The translations under genes and the position numbers were made by a program. 64,000 nt of DNA from Agrobacterium tumefaciens (GTDB taxonomy: Bacteria > Pseudomonadota > Alphaproteobacteria > Rhizobiales > Rhizobiaceae): contig NZ_CP039903.1 in the NCBI RefSeq assembly GCF_005221385.1, positions 372,001 through 436,000 on the forward strand. The letters are read 5' to 3'. The notes below the pieces were generated by a model. That model ran no database searches. It saw only the letters and a list, made by a program, of their open reading frames with translations, and was not told the origin of the DNA. Shown here in pieces: positions 1 through 8,617 of the stretch. Position 1 is the stretch's first letter. Each line of letters opens with the position of its first letter.

Positions 1-2
1 TC

Positions 3-965
3 TACGGCAAGGTTGCCGGACGGCGGATGCGGACGGCAAAGCGGGCAAGCGTATCCGTCCCGGTGATCTGCATCGGCAATTTCACTGTCGGCGGAGCGGG
101 CAAGACACCGACGGCGATGGCAATCGCCCGGGCTGCTACCGCTAAAGGCCTGAAACCCGGTTTCCTCAGCCGCGGTTATGGCGGCACGCTTGATGTCACC
201 ACCCTTGTTGATCCGCACCACCACCGCTCCGCCGATGTCGGCGATGAGCCGCTGCTGCTGGCGCGTGAGGCGGTGACGGTGATTTCGCGCAGGCGCGTCG
301 AGGGCGCGCATCGGCTGGTGAAAGAGGGCGTCGATCTCATCATCATGGATGACGGCTTCCAGAGCGCGCGCCTGACGCTGGATTATGCGCTTGTTGTCAT
401 CGATACGGTGCGTGGCATCGGCAATGGCCACCTCGTGCCGGGTGGGCCTGTGAGAGCGCCGCTGGCCGATCAGATGCGGCAGATGAGCGGCCTTTTGAAG
501 GTCGGCAACGGCCATGCGGCCGATCCGCTGGTGAGACAGGCGGCAAAGGCCGCCAAACCCGTCTTCGTTGCAGCGATTACGCCGCAGGAACCGCAGGAGT
601 TCAGGGGAAAGCGCGTGCTGGCCTATGCCGGCATCGCCGATCCGGCCAAGTTTTATCGAACCGTTGAGGCGCTTGGCGGTGACATCGTGCAGCAGCGCTC
701 CTTCCCGGACCATCACCATTTCAGCGACGACGAGGTCGCTGATCTCCTGCAGGATGCGGGCAAGGAGAACTTGCAGCTGGTGACGACGGCCAAGGACGCC
801 GTGCGTCTCAATGGGCATCACGGTCGGGCAGAGGAACTGCTGTGGAACAGCCAGGTTATCGAGATCGATATGGTGTTCGATGACCCCAATGCGGCCTCAA
901 CGATCATCGATGCCGCGATCCAGCATTGCCGCACCCGCCTGCTGCGGGAAAATGCGCGGTCGTAA
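3..965 (+). CDS. lpxK: Tetraacyldisaccharide 4'-kinase LpxK (5' end outside window)
   Basis: LpxK phosphorylates the 4' position of the tetraacyldisaccharide lipid A precursor at the inner membrane. The frame is open from the first bases of the window, so the true start lies upstream. About 320 residues are visible, against roughly 340 in rhizobial LpxK. A P-loop of the LpxK type ([13 protein letters not shown]) sits near the visible N-terminus, and a DDGFQ motif follows at about residue 110-120. The gene ends in TAA and is followed by a palindromic intergenic element. The lpxK, DUF2093, mutL neighbourhood is common in Rhizobiaceae. An internal ATG at 27 would cut into the conserved N-terminus and is unlikely to be the start. 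Confidence 0.95.
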   Translation, partial: YGKVAGRRMRTAKRASVSVPVICIGNFTVGGAGKTPTAMAIARAATAKGLKPGFLSRGYGGTLDVTTLVDPHHHRSADVGDEPLLLAREAVTVISRRRVEGAHRLVKEGVDLIIMDDGFQSARLTLDYALVVIDTVRGIGNGHLVPGGPVRAPLADQMRQMSGLLKVGNGHAADPLVRQAAKAAKPVFVAAITPQEPQEFRGKRVLAYAGIADPAKFYRTVEALGGDIVQQRSFPDHHHFSDDEVADLLQDAGKENLQLVTTAKDAVRLNGHHGRAEELLWNSQVIEIDMVFDDPNAASTIIDAAIQHCRTRLLRENARS

Positions 966-993
966 TTGTGGAGGTTATCGGCAAGGCCTGTCC

Positions 994-1039
994 CGAGCAT
1001 CTGCAACCTATCGATTTATGAGACATCAGCAGATGCTCG
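994..1039. repeat. Intergenic inverted repeat downstream of lpxK
   Basis: Two perfect 11-base arms (994-1004, CGAGCATCTGC, and 1029-1039) flank a 24-base spacer. They are followed by an AAGGCCGAGGATGACG tail that recalls the other palindromic elements of this window. It probably belongs to the rhizobial intergenic mosaic repeats and may also act as a 3' stem-loop for lpxK mRNA. Confidence 0.55.
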
Positions 1040-1144
1040 GCACAAGGCCGAGGATGACGTCGAGTGAGGGTGTCAGCCGCCTCTGCAACTTCTCCCGAGA
1101 AAGCCGCTTAACACACGTAAACGCTTCAGCACGACGTTTCCGGC

Positions 1145-1366
1145 TCAAGCCGGCAAACTACCAGCCTTCCGTTCAGCCTCAAGCGAAGCGGCCGCGTCCA
1201 CATAGGCTTCCTGCCGCGCCACGCTCCAGTAACGCAATTCATCGAGCGGAATGGTCTTTCCGGTGATGGCGCAGACGACATGTGAGCCGGTTTGCACGAT
1301 CCGGAAGTCTCCGTCGAGATATTCGATGACGGCGAGACGATTTCCGCCTCCCTCAAATCTGTTCAT
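1145..1366 (-). CDS. DUF2093 family protein
   Basis: A small conserved protein of about 73 residues with no assigned function. It is recognisable as DUF2093 by its central part (AVIEYLDGDFRIVQTGSHVVCAITGKTIPLDELRYW in two pieces) and by its position between lpxK and mutL. The start chosen is the ATG at 1366, preceded by AGGAGA at normal spacing. A longer reading to 1435 adds a basic leader that is not typical of the family. It has no signal peptide or membrane segment and one cysteine, and is probably cytosolic. Confidence 0.8.
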   Translation of the reverse strand: MNRFEGGGNRLAVIEYLDGDFRIVQTGSHVVCAITGKTIPLDELRYWSVARQEAYVDAAASLEAERKAGSLPA

Positions 1367-1517
1367 CCGTTTTCGTCTCCTGCTCTGTCCTGTCAGGGCA
1401 CCCAGTCCGAAACGGCGTAGCGTTTTCCTGAACAATCCGGATGCTCCAATGTCCTGGATTTATATCGTTCGGCGCGGCACAAGGCCAGCCCCGGCCGCTT
1501 GCGGCTGGGTGAAGACG

Positions 1518-3338
1518 TCAGCTTCGACCGAAGAGCCGTTCTATATCGGAAAGTTTCAGTTCGATATAGGTCGGGCGGCCGTGATTGCATTGTCCTGAGC
1601 CCGGCGTGTTTTCCATCTGCCGCAGAAGCGCGTTCATCTCCTCCGGCCGCATGCGCCGGCCGGAGCGCACCGAACCATGGCAGGCCATGGTGGCCGCGAC
1701 ATATTCCAGCTTGTTGGCAAGCGTGGAGGCGGCGTCCCATTCGGCGATCTCGTCGGCAAGCTGGCGCACCAGCCCCTGCACATTGACCTCGCCGAGCATG
1801 GCCGGTGTTTCCCGAACCGCAACCGCTCCCGGCCCGAAACGCTCGATGACGAGGCCCAGCCCATCGAAACCGGCGGCATGATCCATCAGCCGGTCGCAGT
1901 CTTCCTCGGGCAGATCGATGATCTCGGGGATCAGCAGAACCTGCGACGGCGGACGCCGGGAATGCAGTGCATTGCGCATTTCCTCGAACACCAGCCGCTC
2001 ATGTGCGGCATGTTGATCGACGATGACGAGGCCGTTTTCCGTCTGTGCGATGATGTAGTTCTCATGCAGCTGCGCCCGTGCGGCTCCGAGGGGGTAAAGC
2101 ACCGGTTCGGACGAGGAATTTGCGGCGGCTTCGTAAGCCTCCCGTGGTTCCGTCCGCGCCGTCGGCATGGTGATGTCGGAAAAGCGCGATTGCACCGCCT
2201 CCGCAAACTGTGACCCGCCGGAAACGGCGAGCGGCCGTGAAGGCGAGGTGGCGGCGGACCATGTCACGGAGGGAGAAGGCCGCAGGCCGGACGGGCTGTA
2301 TCCGGGACGAAAGGCATTCATCATCTGACTCGCGCCGGTCGTCGCCGCCCTGTCACCGTCGCGCGTCAGCGCCTGCCGGATCGCGCCGACGATCAGCCCG
2401 CGAATGAGGCCGGGATCGCGGAAACGCACATCGGATTTCGCCGGATGCACGTTCACATCCACAAAAGCGGGGTCGAGCGTGATGGACAGCACCGCGACCG
2501 GGTATCGCCCATGCGGCACGGTTTCGGCATAGGCGCCGCGAATGGCGGATAAAAGCAGCTTGTCCTGCACCGGGCGGCCGTTGACGAAAACATATTGATG
2601 CGCCGAGTTGCCGCGGTTGAAGGTCGGCACGCCGGCAAAACCGGTCAGCATCACGTCCTCGCGCCCGGCATCGATCTCGATGGCATTGTCCTTGAAGTCC
2701 GCGCCGAGGATTTGCGCCATGCGGGCAAGGTGGTCATCGCCGGTCGAGGGGATTTCGAGCGTCGAACGGTCGGTGCCTGACAGCACGAAGCGGATATGCG
2801 GAAAGGCGATCGCCATCCGCTTGACGACCTCGGTAATGGCGGCCGCCTCCGCCCGTTCCGTCTTCAGGAATTTCAGCCGCGCGGGCGTGGCGAAGAACAG
2901 GTCGCGCACCTCGACGATGGTGCCGGCATTCGCGGCGGCGGGGCGCACGTCCGAAACCTTGCCGCCGGTAACCGAAATCACCGAACCCTGTTCCGCGCCC
3001 TGTTGGCGGCTGGTGATCGAAAGCTTGGCGACCGAACCGATGGAGGGCAGCGCCTCGCCGCGAAAACCAAGCGTGCGGATGTCATCCAGCGTCGTGGATA
3101 TTTTTGATGTGCAGTGGCGCCTCACCGCAAGCTCCAGATCGGCGGGTGACATGCCGGAACCGTTATCGGTGATCCGCACCAGCCCCTTGCCACCGCCCGC
3201 CGTGGCGATCTCGATCCGGGTTGCGCCCGCGTCGATGGCATTTTCCACCAGTTCCTTCGTGGCGCTGGACGGTCTTTCTATGACCTCGCCGGCGGCGATC
3301 TGGTTGATGAGGGTTTCTGAAAGCTGCTTGATGGCCAT
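1518..3338 (-). CDS. mutL: DNA mismatch repair protein MutL
   Basis: MutL couples MutS mismatch recognition to strand incision. The N-terminal GHKL ATPase motifs are complete: [10 protein letters not shown] at about residue 29, DNGSGM at about 58 and [11 protein letters not shown] at about 93. A low-complexity linker follows, then a C-terminal endonuclease domain. That domain carries the metal-binding motif DQHA-x2-E-x4-E at about residue 441, an ACH-like motif and a terminal NHGRP motif. It is therefore an endonuclease-type MutL, as expected in bacteria without MutH. The start at 3338 gives [10 protein letters not shown], the usual family N-terminus; an ATG 9 bases upstream is also possible. 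Confidence 0.96.
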   Translation of the reverse strand: MAIKQLSETLINQIAAGEVIERPSSATKELVENAIDAGATRIEIATAGGGKGLVRITDNGSGMSPADLELAVRRHCTSKISTTLDDIRTLGFRGEALPSIGSVAKLSITSRQQGAEQGSVISVTGGKVSDVRPAAANAGTIVEVRDLFFATPARLKFLKTERAEAAAITEVVKRMAIAFPHIRFVLSGTDRSTLEIPSTGDDHLARMAQILGADFKDNAIEIDAGREDVMLTGFAGVPTFNRGNSAHQYVFVNGRPVQDKLLLSAIRGAYAETVPHGRYPVAVLSITLDPAFVDVNVHPAKSDVRFRDPGLIRGLIVGAIRQALTRDGDRAATTGASQMMNAFRPGYSPSGLRPSPSVTWSAATSPSRPLAVSGGSQFAEAVQSRFSDITMPTARTEPREAYEAAANSSSEPVLYPLGAARAQLHENYIIAQTENGLVIVDQHAAHERLVFEEMRNALHSRRPPSQVLLIPEIIDLPEEDCDRLMDHAAGFDGLGLVIERFGPGAVAVRETPAMLGEVNVQGLVRQLADEIAEWDAASTLANKLEYVAATMACHGSVRSGRRMRPEEMNALLRQMENTPGSGQCNHGRPTYIELKLSDIERLFGRS

Positions 3339-3701
3339 GATCGTCATTTTCGCGGATTCGCCATGGCTTCGAAAGCAAAAAACGCCAATTGCGGCAATTT
3401 GCACATGTTTTGTGGACTTCCGGGCATTTGATCATTTCCGGCAACGCCGGGTTAAGCGTTAATCCGCTTTTAATCGGCCTTGATTATGGTGGGGCGGCTT
3501 GAAATGACCGCAGGCAAGAGGCCCCCGTTCCGGGTGGTGTGTGACGTCGATTATGGGTGAACGTCATCTTCTCCTCAAGACTGCTTCAAGTGGCGAACCC
3601 TGATGTCTCTTTTTCGGAATTTGTCGTTTCATCCCGGCATCTGCCCTGAACGATTCCAATAGAAACATAAGCCTGACCCATTAACAGGCGGGAGTTTGCA
3701 G
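3339..3701. other. Intergenic region between divergent mutL and PAS/receiver gene
   Basis: About 360 bases without a supported gene. It must hold the divergent promoters of mutL and the downstream signalling gene. The only motif I can point to is TTAA-N7-TTAA at 3459-3473, described separately. Short frames here are antisense or upstream extensions of mutL. Confidence 0.5.
3459..3473. promoter_or_regulatory. Candidate CtrA-type box (TTAA-N7-TTAA)
   Basis: The sequence TTAATCCGCTTTTAA matches the alphaproteobacterial CtrA full-site pattern TTAA-N7-TTAA. It lies 121 bases upstream of mutL and about 230 bases upstream of the PAS/receiver gene. A four-plus-four match can arise by chance, so this is only a candidate. 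Confidence 0.3.
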
Positions 3702-5363
3702 TTGAGTGATTTGGCGTCCTCTGGCGCGGGCGTTCATACGGTGATGCTTGATGCCCTTTGCGACGCGCTTGGCGCGGCGATCGTCGTTTACGACCGTAAC
3801 GATCACATTATTTTCGCAAGCCGGAAACTGTTGAATTTTTTCCCGCTGGAAGAGGCCGTTGTCGGCCCCGGTGCGCGGCTGCGCGACTATCTGAGCGCGC
3901 TTTACGATTGTTATCTGCTGGAGACGGAAAATCTCGCCGCCAATGCCCGCCAGCTCGGGCGGGACGAATGGATCGGCGAGCGGCTGGCGCTGCACTGGAA
4001 GGAAAGATCGGAAAAGACCGAACGGCTGAAGGGCGAGCGCTTTCTGCGTTTCGTCATGAACCGCCTGCCTTCCGGGCTCGGCATCAGTGTCGTCGCCGAT
4101 ATTTCCGAACAGAAGAAAAGGGAAGAACAGTGGCGCATCGACCTTGAGCGGGTGCAGCTGATCGAGGACATCCTCGACAATCTGCCATTCCCCGTTTTGG
4201 TCAAGGACCGCAACATGGCCTATGCGGCCGTGAACAAATCCGCCTGCACCATGGTTGAAACCAGCGCGGAGAGCATTCTCGGCAAGACGGTTTTCGATCT
4301 GCATTCACGCAAGGTCGCCGCGCAGATCGATGCGGCTGACCGCGCGGTAATGGACAGCGGCACGCCGAGCCTCATTCCCGAAAGAGTGAGACGCATAAAC
4401 GGCGAGGAAGTGCTGACGATTACCCGCAAGCAGCGCGTGGGTCGCCCGGGGCGGCATTTTCTGGTGACGACGATGGAGGATGTCACCGCGCTTGCCACCA
4501 TCGATGCGAGCGGCAGGCCCGTCATCCCCTCGCTCGAACATGTCGCTTTCGTCGCCTCCACCTATGGAAAGGACGAGGGGGACGCACCGGCTAAAGACCT
4601 GCTGAAAAGCAAGGCGGTGCTGGTCGTCTCCGAAAGCGGGCGTTTTGCCGAAGCCGCCGGCCGCCGGTTGACCGCGGGCGGCATGGACCATGCGGCGGTG
4701 ACGAGCGAGGAAGAACAGCAGGCATTCATCGATATCGCTATCTCCGCCGGCGTGGGCATTGATGTCGTCGTCGTCGATGCCCAGATGAGCGTCACATGTC
4801 TCGATATAGCCGCTGCGCATGACCTGCCAGTCGTCACCATCGAGGAAGAGGAAATCGACGCATCCCTGCTGCATCACGTCGCCCTCGGTCTCAAATCGTC
4901 TCCTAACGAGAAATCGCCGGAGGAAGACTGGGAAATCATGACCGAAGACCTGCCCAGGATCCTCAAGACGGATGGTGTCTGCGAGATACTTCTCGTCGAG
5001 GACAACCGGGTCAACCAGATCGTCTTTTCGCAGATACTCGAAGGTCTCGGGCTTTCCTGGCGGCTCGCCGCCTCGGGCGAGGAAGCCTTGCAGCTTTTTG
5101 CGGAGCAGGCGCCTTCCGTCGTCCTGCTCGACACGACACTCGCCGATATCGACGGTTTCGAGGTCGCCCGCCGCATGCGTGAACTGGCGGGGGACCAGAA
5201 CATTCCCATCGTCGGGGTCATCACCCACGCCTTCGAGGGCGATCTCGACAAATGCCTGGCGTCCGGAATGAACGACATGCTGCTGAAACCCGTCAGCCCT
5301 GACATGGTCGAGGCGGTTTTCCTGCGTGTTTTCGGCGCGGATGCGATGCGGCTGCAGGCCTGA
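3702..5363 (+). CDS. PAS domain protein with degenerate and intact receiver domains, no kinase
   Basis: A signalling protein of about 553 residues. Residues 10-130 look like a PAS-like sensor (AAIVVYDRNDHIIFASRKLL). A second PAS domain follows at about 145-260 (DNLPFPVLVKDRN). A degenerate receiver-like segment at about 300-395 lacks the acidic pair. A canonical hybrid-kinase-type receiver covers about 420-545, with the LLVEDNRVNQ motif, phosphoacceptor aspartate in VVLLDTT and the conserved lysine in LLKPVSP. HisKA and HATPase domains are absent, so it must receive phosphate or act by binding. The start chosen is TTG at 3702, because GGAG at 3691-3694 is 7 bases away; the TTG at 3696 is too close. 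A GGDEF-EAL gene follows. Confidence 0.75.
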   Translation: MSDLASSGAGVHTVMLDALCDALGAAIVVYDRNDHIIFASRKLLNFFPLEEAVVGPGARLRDYLSALYDCYLLETENLAANARQLGRDEWIGERLALHWKERSEKTERLKGERFLRFVMNRLPSGLGISVVADISEQKKREEQWRIDLERVQLIEDILDNLPFPVLVKDRNMAYAAVNKSACTMVETSAESILGKTVFDLHSRKVAAQIDAADRAVMDSGTPSLIPERVRRINGEEVLTITRKQRVGRPGRHFLVTTMEDVTALATIDASGRPVIPSLEHVAFVASTYGKDEGDAPAKDLLKSKAVLVVSESGRFAEAAGRRLTAGGMDHAAVTSEEEQQAFIDIAISAGVGIDVVVVDAQMSVTCLDIAAAHDLPVVTIEEEEIDASLLHHVALGLKSSPNEKSPEEDWEIMTEDLPRILKTDGVCEILLVEDNRVNQIVFSQILEGLGLSWRLAASGEEALQLFAEQAPSVVLLDTTLADIDGFEVARRMRELAGDQNIPIVGVITHAFEGDLDKCLASGMNDMLLKPVSPDMVEAVFLRVFGADAMRLQA

Positions 5364-5466
5364 ACGCCCACCGACCCGGCCGTTTTTCCCGAGCGGCAGA
5401 CTTTCCGAAAATGCCGCCGCATTTTTGGTTCGCAGCTCTATGGTTTTTTTAATACTTGCCCTGCAT

Positions 5467-5482
5467 TGTGAGCGCGTTCACA
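5467..5482. promoter_or_regulatory. Perfect CRP-type palindrome TGTGA-N6-TCACA
   Basis: TGTGAGCGCGTTCACA is an exact match to the classical cAMP-receptor-protein core. It lies 21 bases upstream of the ATG of the GGDEF-EAL gene. At that position a bound regulator would overlap the transcript start or leader and would more likely repress than activate. Confidence 0.4.
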
Positions 5483-5503
5483 CAGGATTAACGAGATGCA
5501 GGA

Positions 5504-6856
5504 ATGAAACGGGCAGAACCGCAATCGTTGCAGGTCAGCCAGAACGAGCTGCAGGCGATGGCTTACAGCGACCCTCTGACGGGGCTCGGCAACCGTTACC
5601 GTCTGCGGGACAAGATCCGCATGCTCGCAAGCGAACGCTCCAGCGACCCCGCGCCCTTCACGGTCGGCATCGCCAATATAGACGGCTTCAAACCCATCAA
5701 TGATCTTTTCGGTGTTCAGGCGGGGGATGAAATCCTGTGTCAGGTCGCGCACCGCCTGAAGGCCTGCATTCCCGATGGCGCGGTCGTGACGCGCCATGAT
5801 GGCGACGAATTCGCCTTCGTGCTGCCGCTCGTGTTCGAACGCACCGGCGCGGAGCGCATCGGCAACATGATCAAGGACGTGCTCTCGGCCCCTTACGATC
5901 TCGGTGATCGTAACGTTCGGCTTTCCTCCTCCTTCGGTTTTGCCATCTATCCCTTTGCCGGCGATGATTTCGAGGACCTGCTCAAAAGCGCCGAGACGGC
6001 GCTTTATCGCTCCAAGCGGCGCGGACGTGGCCAGATAACGGTCTATTCGCGTGAGATCGCGCAGGAAATGAAGCGCGCCACCCAGCTGGAACAGGCCTTG
6101 CGAAACGCCATCATCACCGATGCGATCGATGTGCATTTCCAGCCCATCGTCCGGCTGGAAGAGGCCAAGGTCATCGGCTTCGAGGCGCTGGCCCGCTGGA
6201 ACGACCCCGATCTCGGCTTTGTTTCGCCCGCCGTCTTCGTGCCGCTTGCCGAAGAACGGGGTTTTATCGACGCGCTGTCGGAAGCACTGCTGCGAAAGGC
6301 GGCGGAAGCCGCCCTGTTCTGGCCGCGTGAGCTGTTTTTGTCCTTCAACCTGTCTTCCGCGCAATTGATGGACCCGAGCACGGCAGACAACATTCTTTCG
6401 ATCCTTGCCCGCGTTGGTCTCGATCCGCACCGCCTGGAGCTTGAAATCACCGAAACGGCTGTCATGACGTCAGCCGATACCGCGCAACGCATCATCAGCG
6501 AATTGCAGAGTGCCGGCGTTCGCATTTCGCTTGATGATTTCGGCACCGGCCAGTCCAGCCTCGGCCGCCTGCGTGATTTCACCTTCGACAAGGTGAAGAT
6601 CGACCGCGCCTTCGTTTCCCGCATCAGCAGCGACCGCCCCTCGGAACACATCATCAAGGCCATCGTCGCCATGTGTGACGGACTTGATCTTGAAGTGGTG
6701 GCCGAAGGGATCGAGGAGCGGGTGGAAGAGGAAAAGCTGCGCGCGCTCGGCTGCGCCATGGGGCAGGGCTATTTCTACGGCCGCCCCGCCGATGCCGCCG
6801 CGACCCAGCGGTATCTGCATGAGAATTATCGCGAGATATTGTCGGATATTTCCTGA
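5504..6856 (+). CDS. Tandem GGDEF-EAL cyclic-di-GMP protein
   Basis: A 450-residue cytosolic c-di-GMP turnover protein. The GGDEF domain (about 15-185) has DPLTGLGNR and, at 99-103, DGDEF in place of GGDEF. No RxxD inhibitory site is seen upstream of it. The EAL domain (about 195-440) looks complete, with FEALARW at 226, the ELEITE metal ligands, DDFGTGQSSL, KIDRAF and VVAEGIE, so phosphodiesterase activity is likely. The protein begins almost directly at the GGDEF domain, with no sensor of its own. The PAS/receiver gene ends 140 bases upstream on the same strand and could supply the sensory input. Confidence 0.9.
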   Translation: MKRAEPQSLQVSQNELQAMAYSDPLTGLGNRYRLRDKIRMLASERSSDPAPFTVGIANIDGFKPINDLFGVQAGDEILCQVAHRLKACIPDGAVVTRHDGDEFAFVLPLVFERTGAERIGNMIKDVLSAPYDLGDRNVRLSSSFGFAIYPFAGDDFEDLLKSAETALYRSKRRGRGQITVYSREIAQEMKRATQLEQALRNAIITDAIDVHFQPIVRLEEAKVIGFEALARWNDPDLGFVSPAVFVPLAEERGFIDALSEALLRKAAEAALFWPRELFLSFNLSSAQLMDPSTADNILSILARVGLDPHRLELEITETAVMTSADTAQRIISELQSAGVRISLDDFGTGQSSLGRLRDFTFDKVKIDRAFVSRISSDRPSEHIIKAIVAMCDGLDLEVVAEGIEERVEEEKLRALGCAMGQGYFYGRPADAAATQRYLHENYREILSDIS

Positions 6857-6893
6857 AAACCGGGTGACCATAGGTCGGAGTCGAACTCACCAG

Positions 6894-7012
6894 CCCTCAT
6901 TCCTGTGCTTGTCACAGGAATCCAGCCGACGCGCGTCTGCGCGGCGAAACGACTCCTTCCAGCCCAAGGACTTGGGCTGACTGGATTCCTGTGACAAGCA
7001 CAGGAATGAGGG
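6894..7012. repeat. Mosaic palindromic element with 32-base perfect inverted arms
   Basis: Arms at 6894-6925 and 6981-7012 are exact reverse complements. Each arm holds its own small hairpin (CCTGTG-N5-CACAGG). The core contains further palindromes, including AGCCCAAGGACTTGGGCT at 6961-6978 and a GCCGACGCGCGTCTGCGCGGC segment. A nearly identical copy lies at 51479-51596, and a mini version of the arm at 40271-40303. This resembles rhizobial intergenic mosaic elements (RIME-like). Confidence 0.8.
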
Positions 7013-7081
7013 AGGTCGTTTCGGGAACAACCCTTGCCAGAAGGCGCTCCGCGTTTTGTTGCGGGCGGCCTACGCCGCGCT

Positions 7082-7969
7082 TCACAACCGGTAAAGCGGC
7101 TCGTACCGACCCTTCACCTCAACCCCCAGCTCGAACGTCAACCCATGCTGCGGATTGGCGGCAATGGCGTCATCATCGAGATGTTCGCGCGCCGAGGTGA
7201 CGAGAAGGCGCGACGCGTCGGGTCCGATGAAGGCCGGGCAGGTTGTCTGTCCCGCCGGCACCTCATATCGGGCGATGTGATTGCCGTCCGTATCGTAGTG
7301 ATCGACCGCGCCAATACCCCAGCGGGCATTCCAGATATGCCCTTCGGCATCGCAGACCGACCCGTCAATGCCGCCTTCGACGCCAGCGGAATCGATGAAT
7401 ACCTCTGCCTTGCCAGTGGGAAGGCCGGTCTCCGCGTCGAGCGACACCCGCATCAGCTTGTTCACCTTGGTATCGACGTAATATCCCGTCGCGCCATCGG
7501 GGGAGAAGCAGATCGAATTGGGGATGCTGACTTCGGCAAACAGTTTCGTCACGGTTCCCCGGGCGACGTGATAGATGCTGCCGGCGCCTGTCTCCGCCTT
7601 CCGGCCCATGGTGCCGATCCAGAGCGCGCCGGAGGGGTGCATGCGCCCGTCATTGGAGCGGTTGCCCGGCAAGTCCTTTTCCAGTTCCGCATGCAATGTC
7701 AGCACGCCGGTCGCCGTGTCGCGCAGGAAAAGTCCGTCATCGGAGGCGATCAATTGCTTGTGGTCGCTGATCTTGGCCAGTGCGCTGCCCATGAAAGGCA
7801 GGGCGTATACCGTCTTGCGGCCGGAAGCGAAATGCAACTCGTGCAACTCGCGCTCGATGATGTTGAACCACCAGGCGGTGCCTGTCGCAGGGTCGAAGGT
7901 CGGGCCTTCGCCAAGCATCATCGGCGTTTCGTCAAGCACATGTCCGGCAAATGGAAAAACAGTCGCCAA
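7082..7969 (-). CDS. SMP-30/gluconolactonase-type sugar lactone hydrolase
   Basis: A regucalcin-family six-bladed beta-propeller of about 295 residues. Conserved metal-site pieces are visible: LGEGPTFD near the N-terminus, SNDGR around residue 118, IPNSICFSPDG near 165 and EGGIDGSVCD near 214. In this operon it would open galactonolactone (or a related aldonolactone) before dehydration to the 2-keto-3-deoxy acid. The start chosen is TTG at 7969, because the tail of dgoA supplies GGAGG with 8 bases of spacing. The upstream ATG and GTG candidates lack a good ribosome site and would overlap dgoA. It is the last gene of the operon. Confidence 0.85.
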   Translation of the reverse strand: MATVFPFAGHVLDETPMMLGEGPTFDPATGTAWWFNIIERELHELHFASGRKTVYALPFMGSALAKISDHKQLIASDDGLFLRDTATGVLTLHAELEKDLPGNRSNDGRMHPSGALWIGTMGRKAETGAGSIYHVARGTVTKLFAEVSIPNSICFSPDGATGYYVDTKVNKLMRVSLDAETGLPTGKAEVFIDSAGVEGGIDGSVCDAEGHIWNARWGIGAVDHYDTDGNHIARYEVPAGQTTCPAFIGPDASRLLVTSAREHLDDDAIAANPQHGLTFELGVEVKGRYEPLYRL

Positions 7970-7973
7970 GCTC

Positions 7974-8603
7974 TTATCCTCCGATGGCTGCGTCATAGGC
8001 CGAAAGTGTGACGGTAGCACGCTCGCGCACCTCGGCCGCCGTCATACCCGGCTTGTAGAGGCTGGTTCCAAGCCCGAAAGCGGTAATGCCGGCCGAGGTA
8101 TATTCGGCGAAATTCCTGTCCGAGACGCCACCGACTGCGGCAATGATGAGGTCCTTCGGCAGGATCGTCCTGATAGCATTTATGCCGGCCGGGCCGATGA
8201 TGCTGGCGGGAAAGAATTTCAGCCCCGTCGCACCAGCCTTTGCAGCCACCAGCGCTTCGGTAGGCGTGAGAACGCCGGGCATCGTTACCATGCCCTTGAC
8301 GCGCGCGGCGATGATCACCTCGGCATCGGCATTGGGGCTTACCATCAGCTTGCCGCCGGCGGCATCCAGTGCCTCCACGTCTTCTACGCTCAGCACCGTG
8401 CCGGCACCGATCAGGCAATCGGCAGGCGCCATCTTCGCGGCAATTTCGATCGAGCGGAACGGATCGGGCGAATTAAGCGGGATTTCGATGGCACGGAAGC
8501 CGGTTTCGATCAGTGCACCGACGACGCCTTCGGTTTCCTCGGGTTTCAGACCACGCAGGATGGCGATCAGCGGATATTTCATGGCAGGGAAGGGGATACG
8601 CAT
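7974..8603 (-). CDS. dgoA: 2-dehydro-3-deoxy-6-phosphogalactonate aldolase
   Basis: This enzyme cleaves 2-keto-3-deoxy-6-phosphogalactonate into pyruvate and glyceraldehyde 3-phosphate. The 209-residue KDPG/KHG aldolase fold is visible: AILRG near residue 15, EIPLNSPDP near 40, GAGTVLS near 67 and the Schiff-base lysine in GLKFFPAS near 126. The EIPLNSPDP variant favours the galacto-specific DgoA branch over Eda. It starts 14 bases after dgoK, and its final codons carry the Shine-Dalgarno of the SMP-30 gene, so translation is probably coupled. Confidence 0.93.
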   Translation of the reverse strand: MRIPFPAMKYPLIAILRGLKPEETEGVVGALIETGFRAIEIPLNSPDPFRSIEIAAKMAPADCLIGAGTVLSVEDVEALDAAGGKLMVSPNADAEVIIAARVKGMVTMPGVLTPTEALVAAKAGATGLKFFPASIIGPAGINAIRTILPKDLIIAAVGGVSDRNFAEYTSAGITAFGLGTSLYKPGMTAAEVRERATVTLSAYDAAIGG

Positions 8604-8617
8604 GGTGGGTCTTTCTT

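Noticed and set aside
6873..6893. Sequence resembling a tRNA T-arm (GGAGTCGAACTC)
   Set aside because: No acceptor or anticodon stems around it; no cloverleaf can be drawn.
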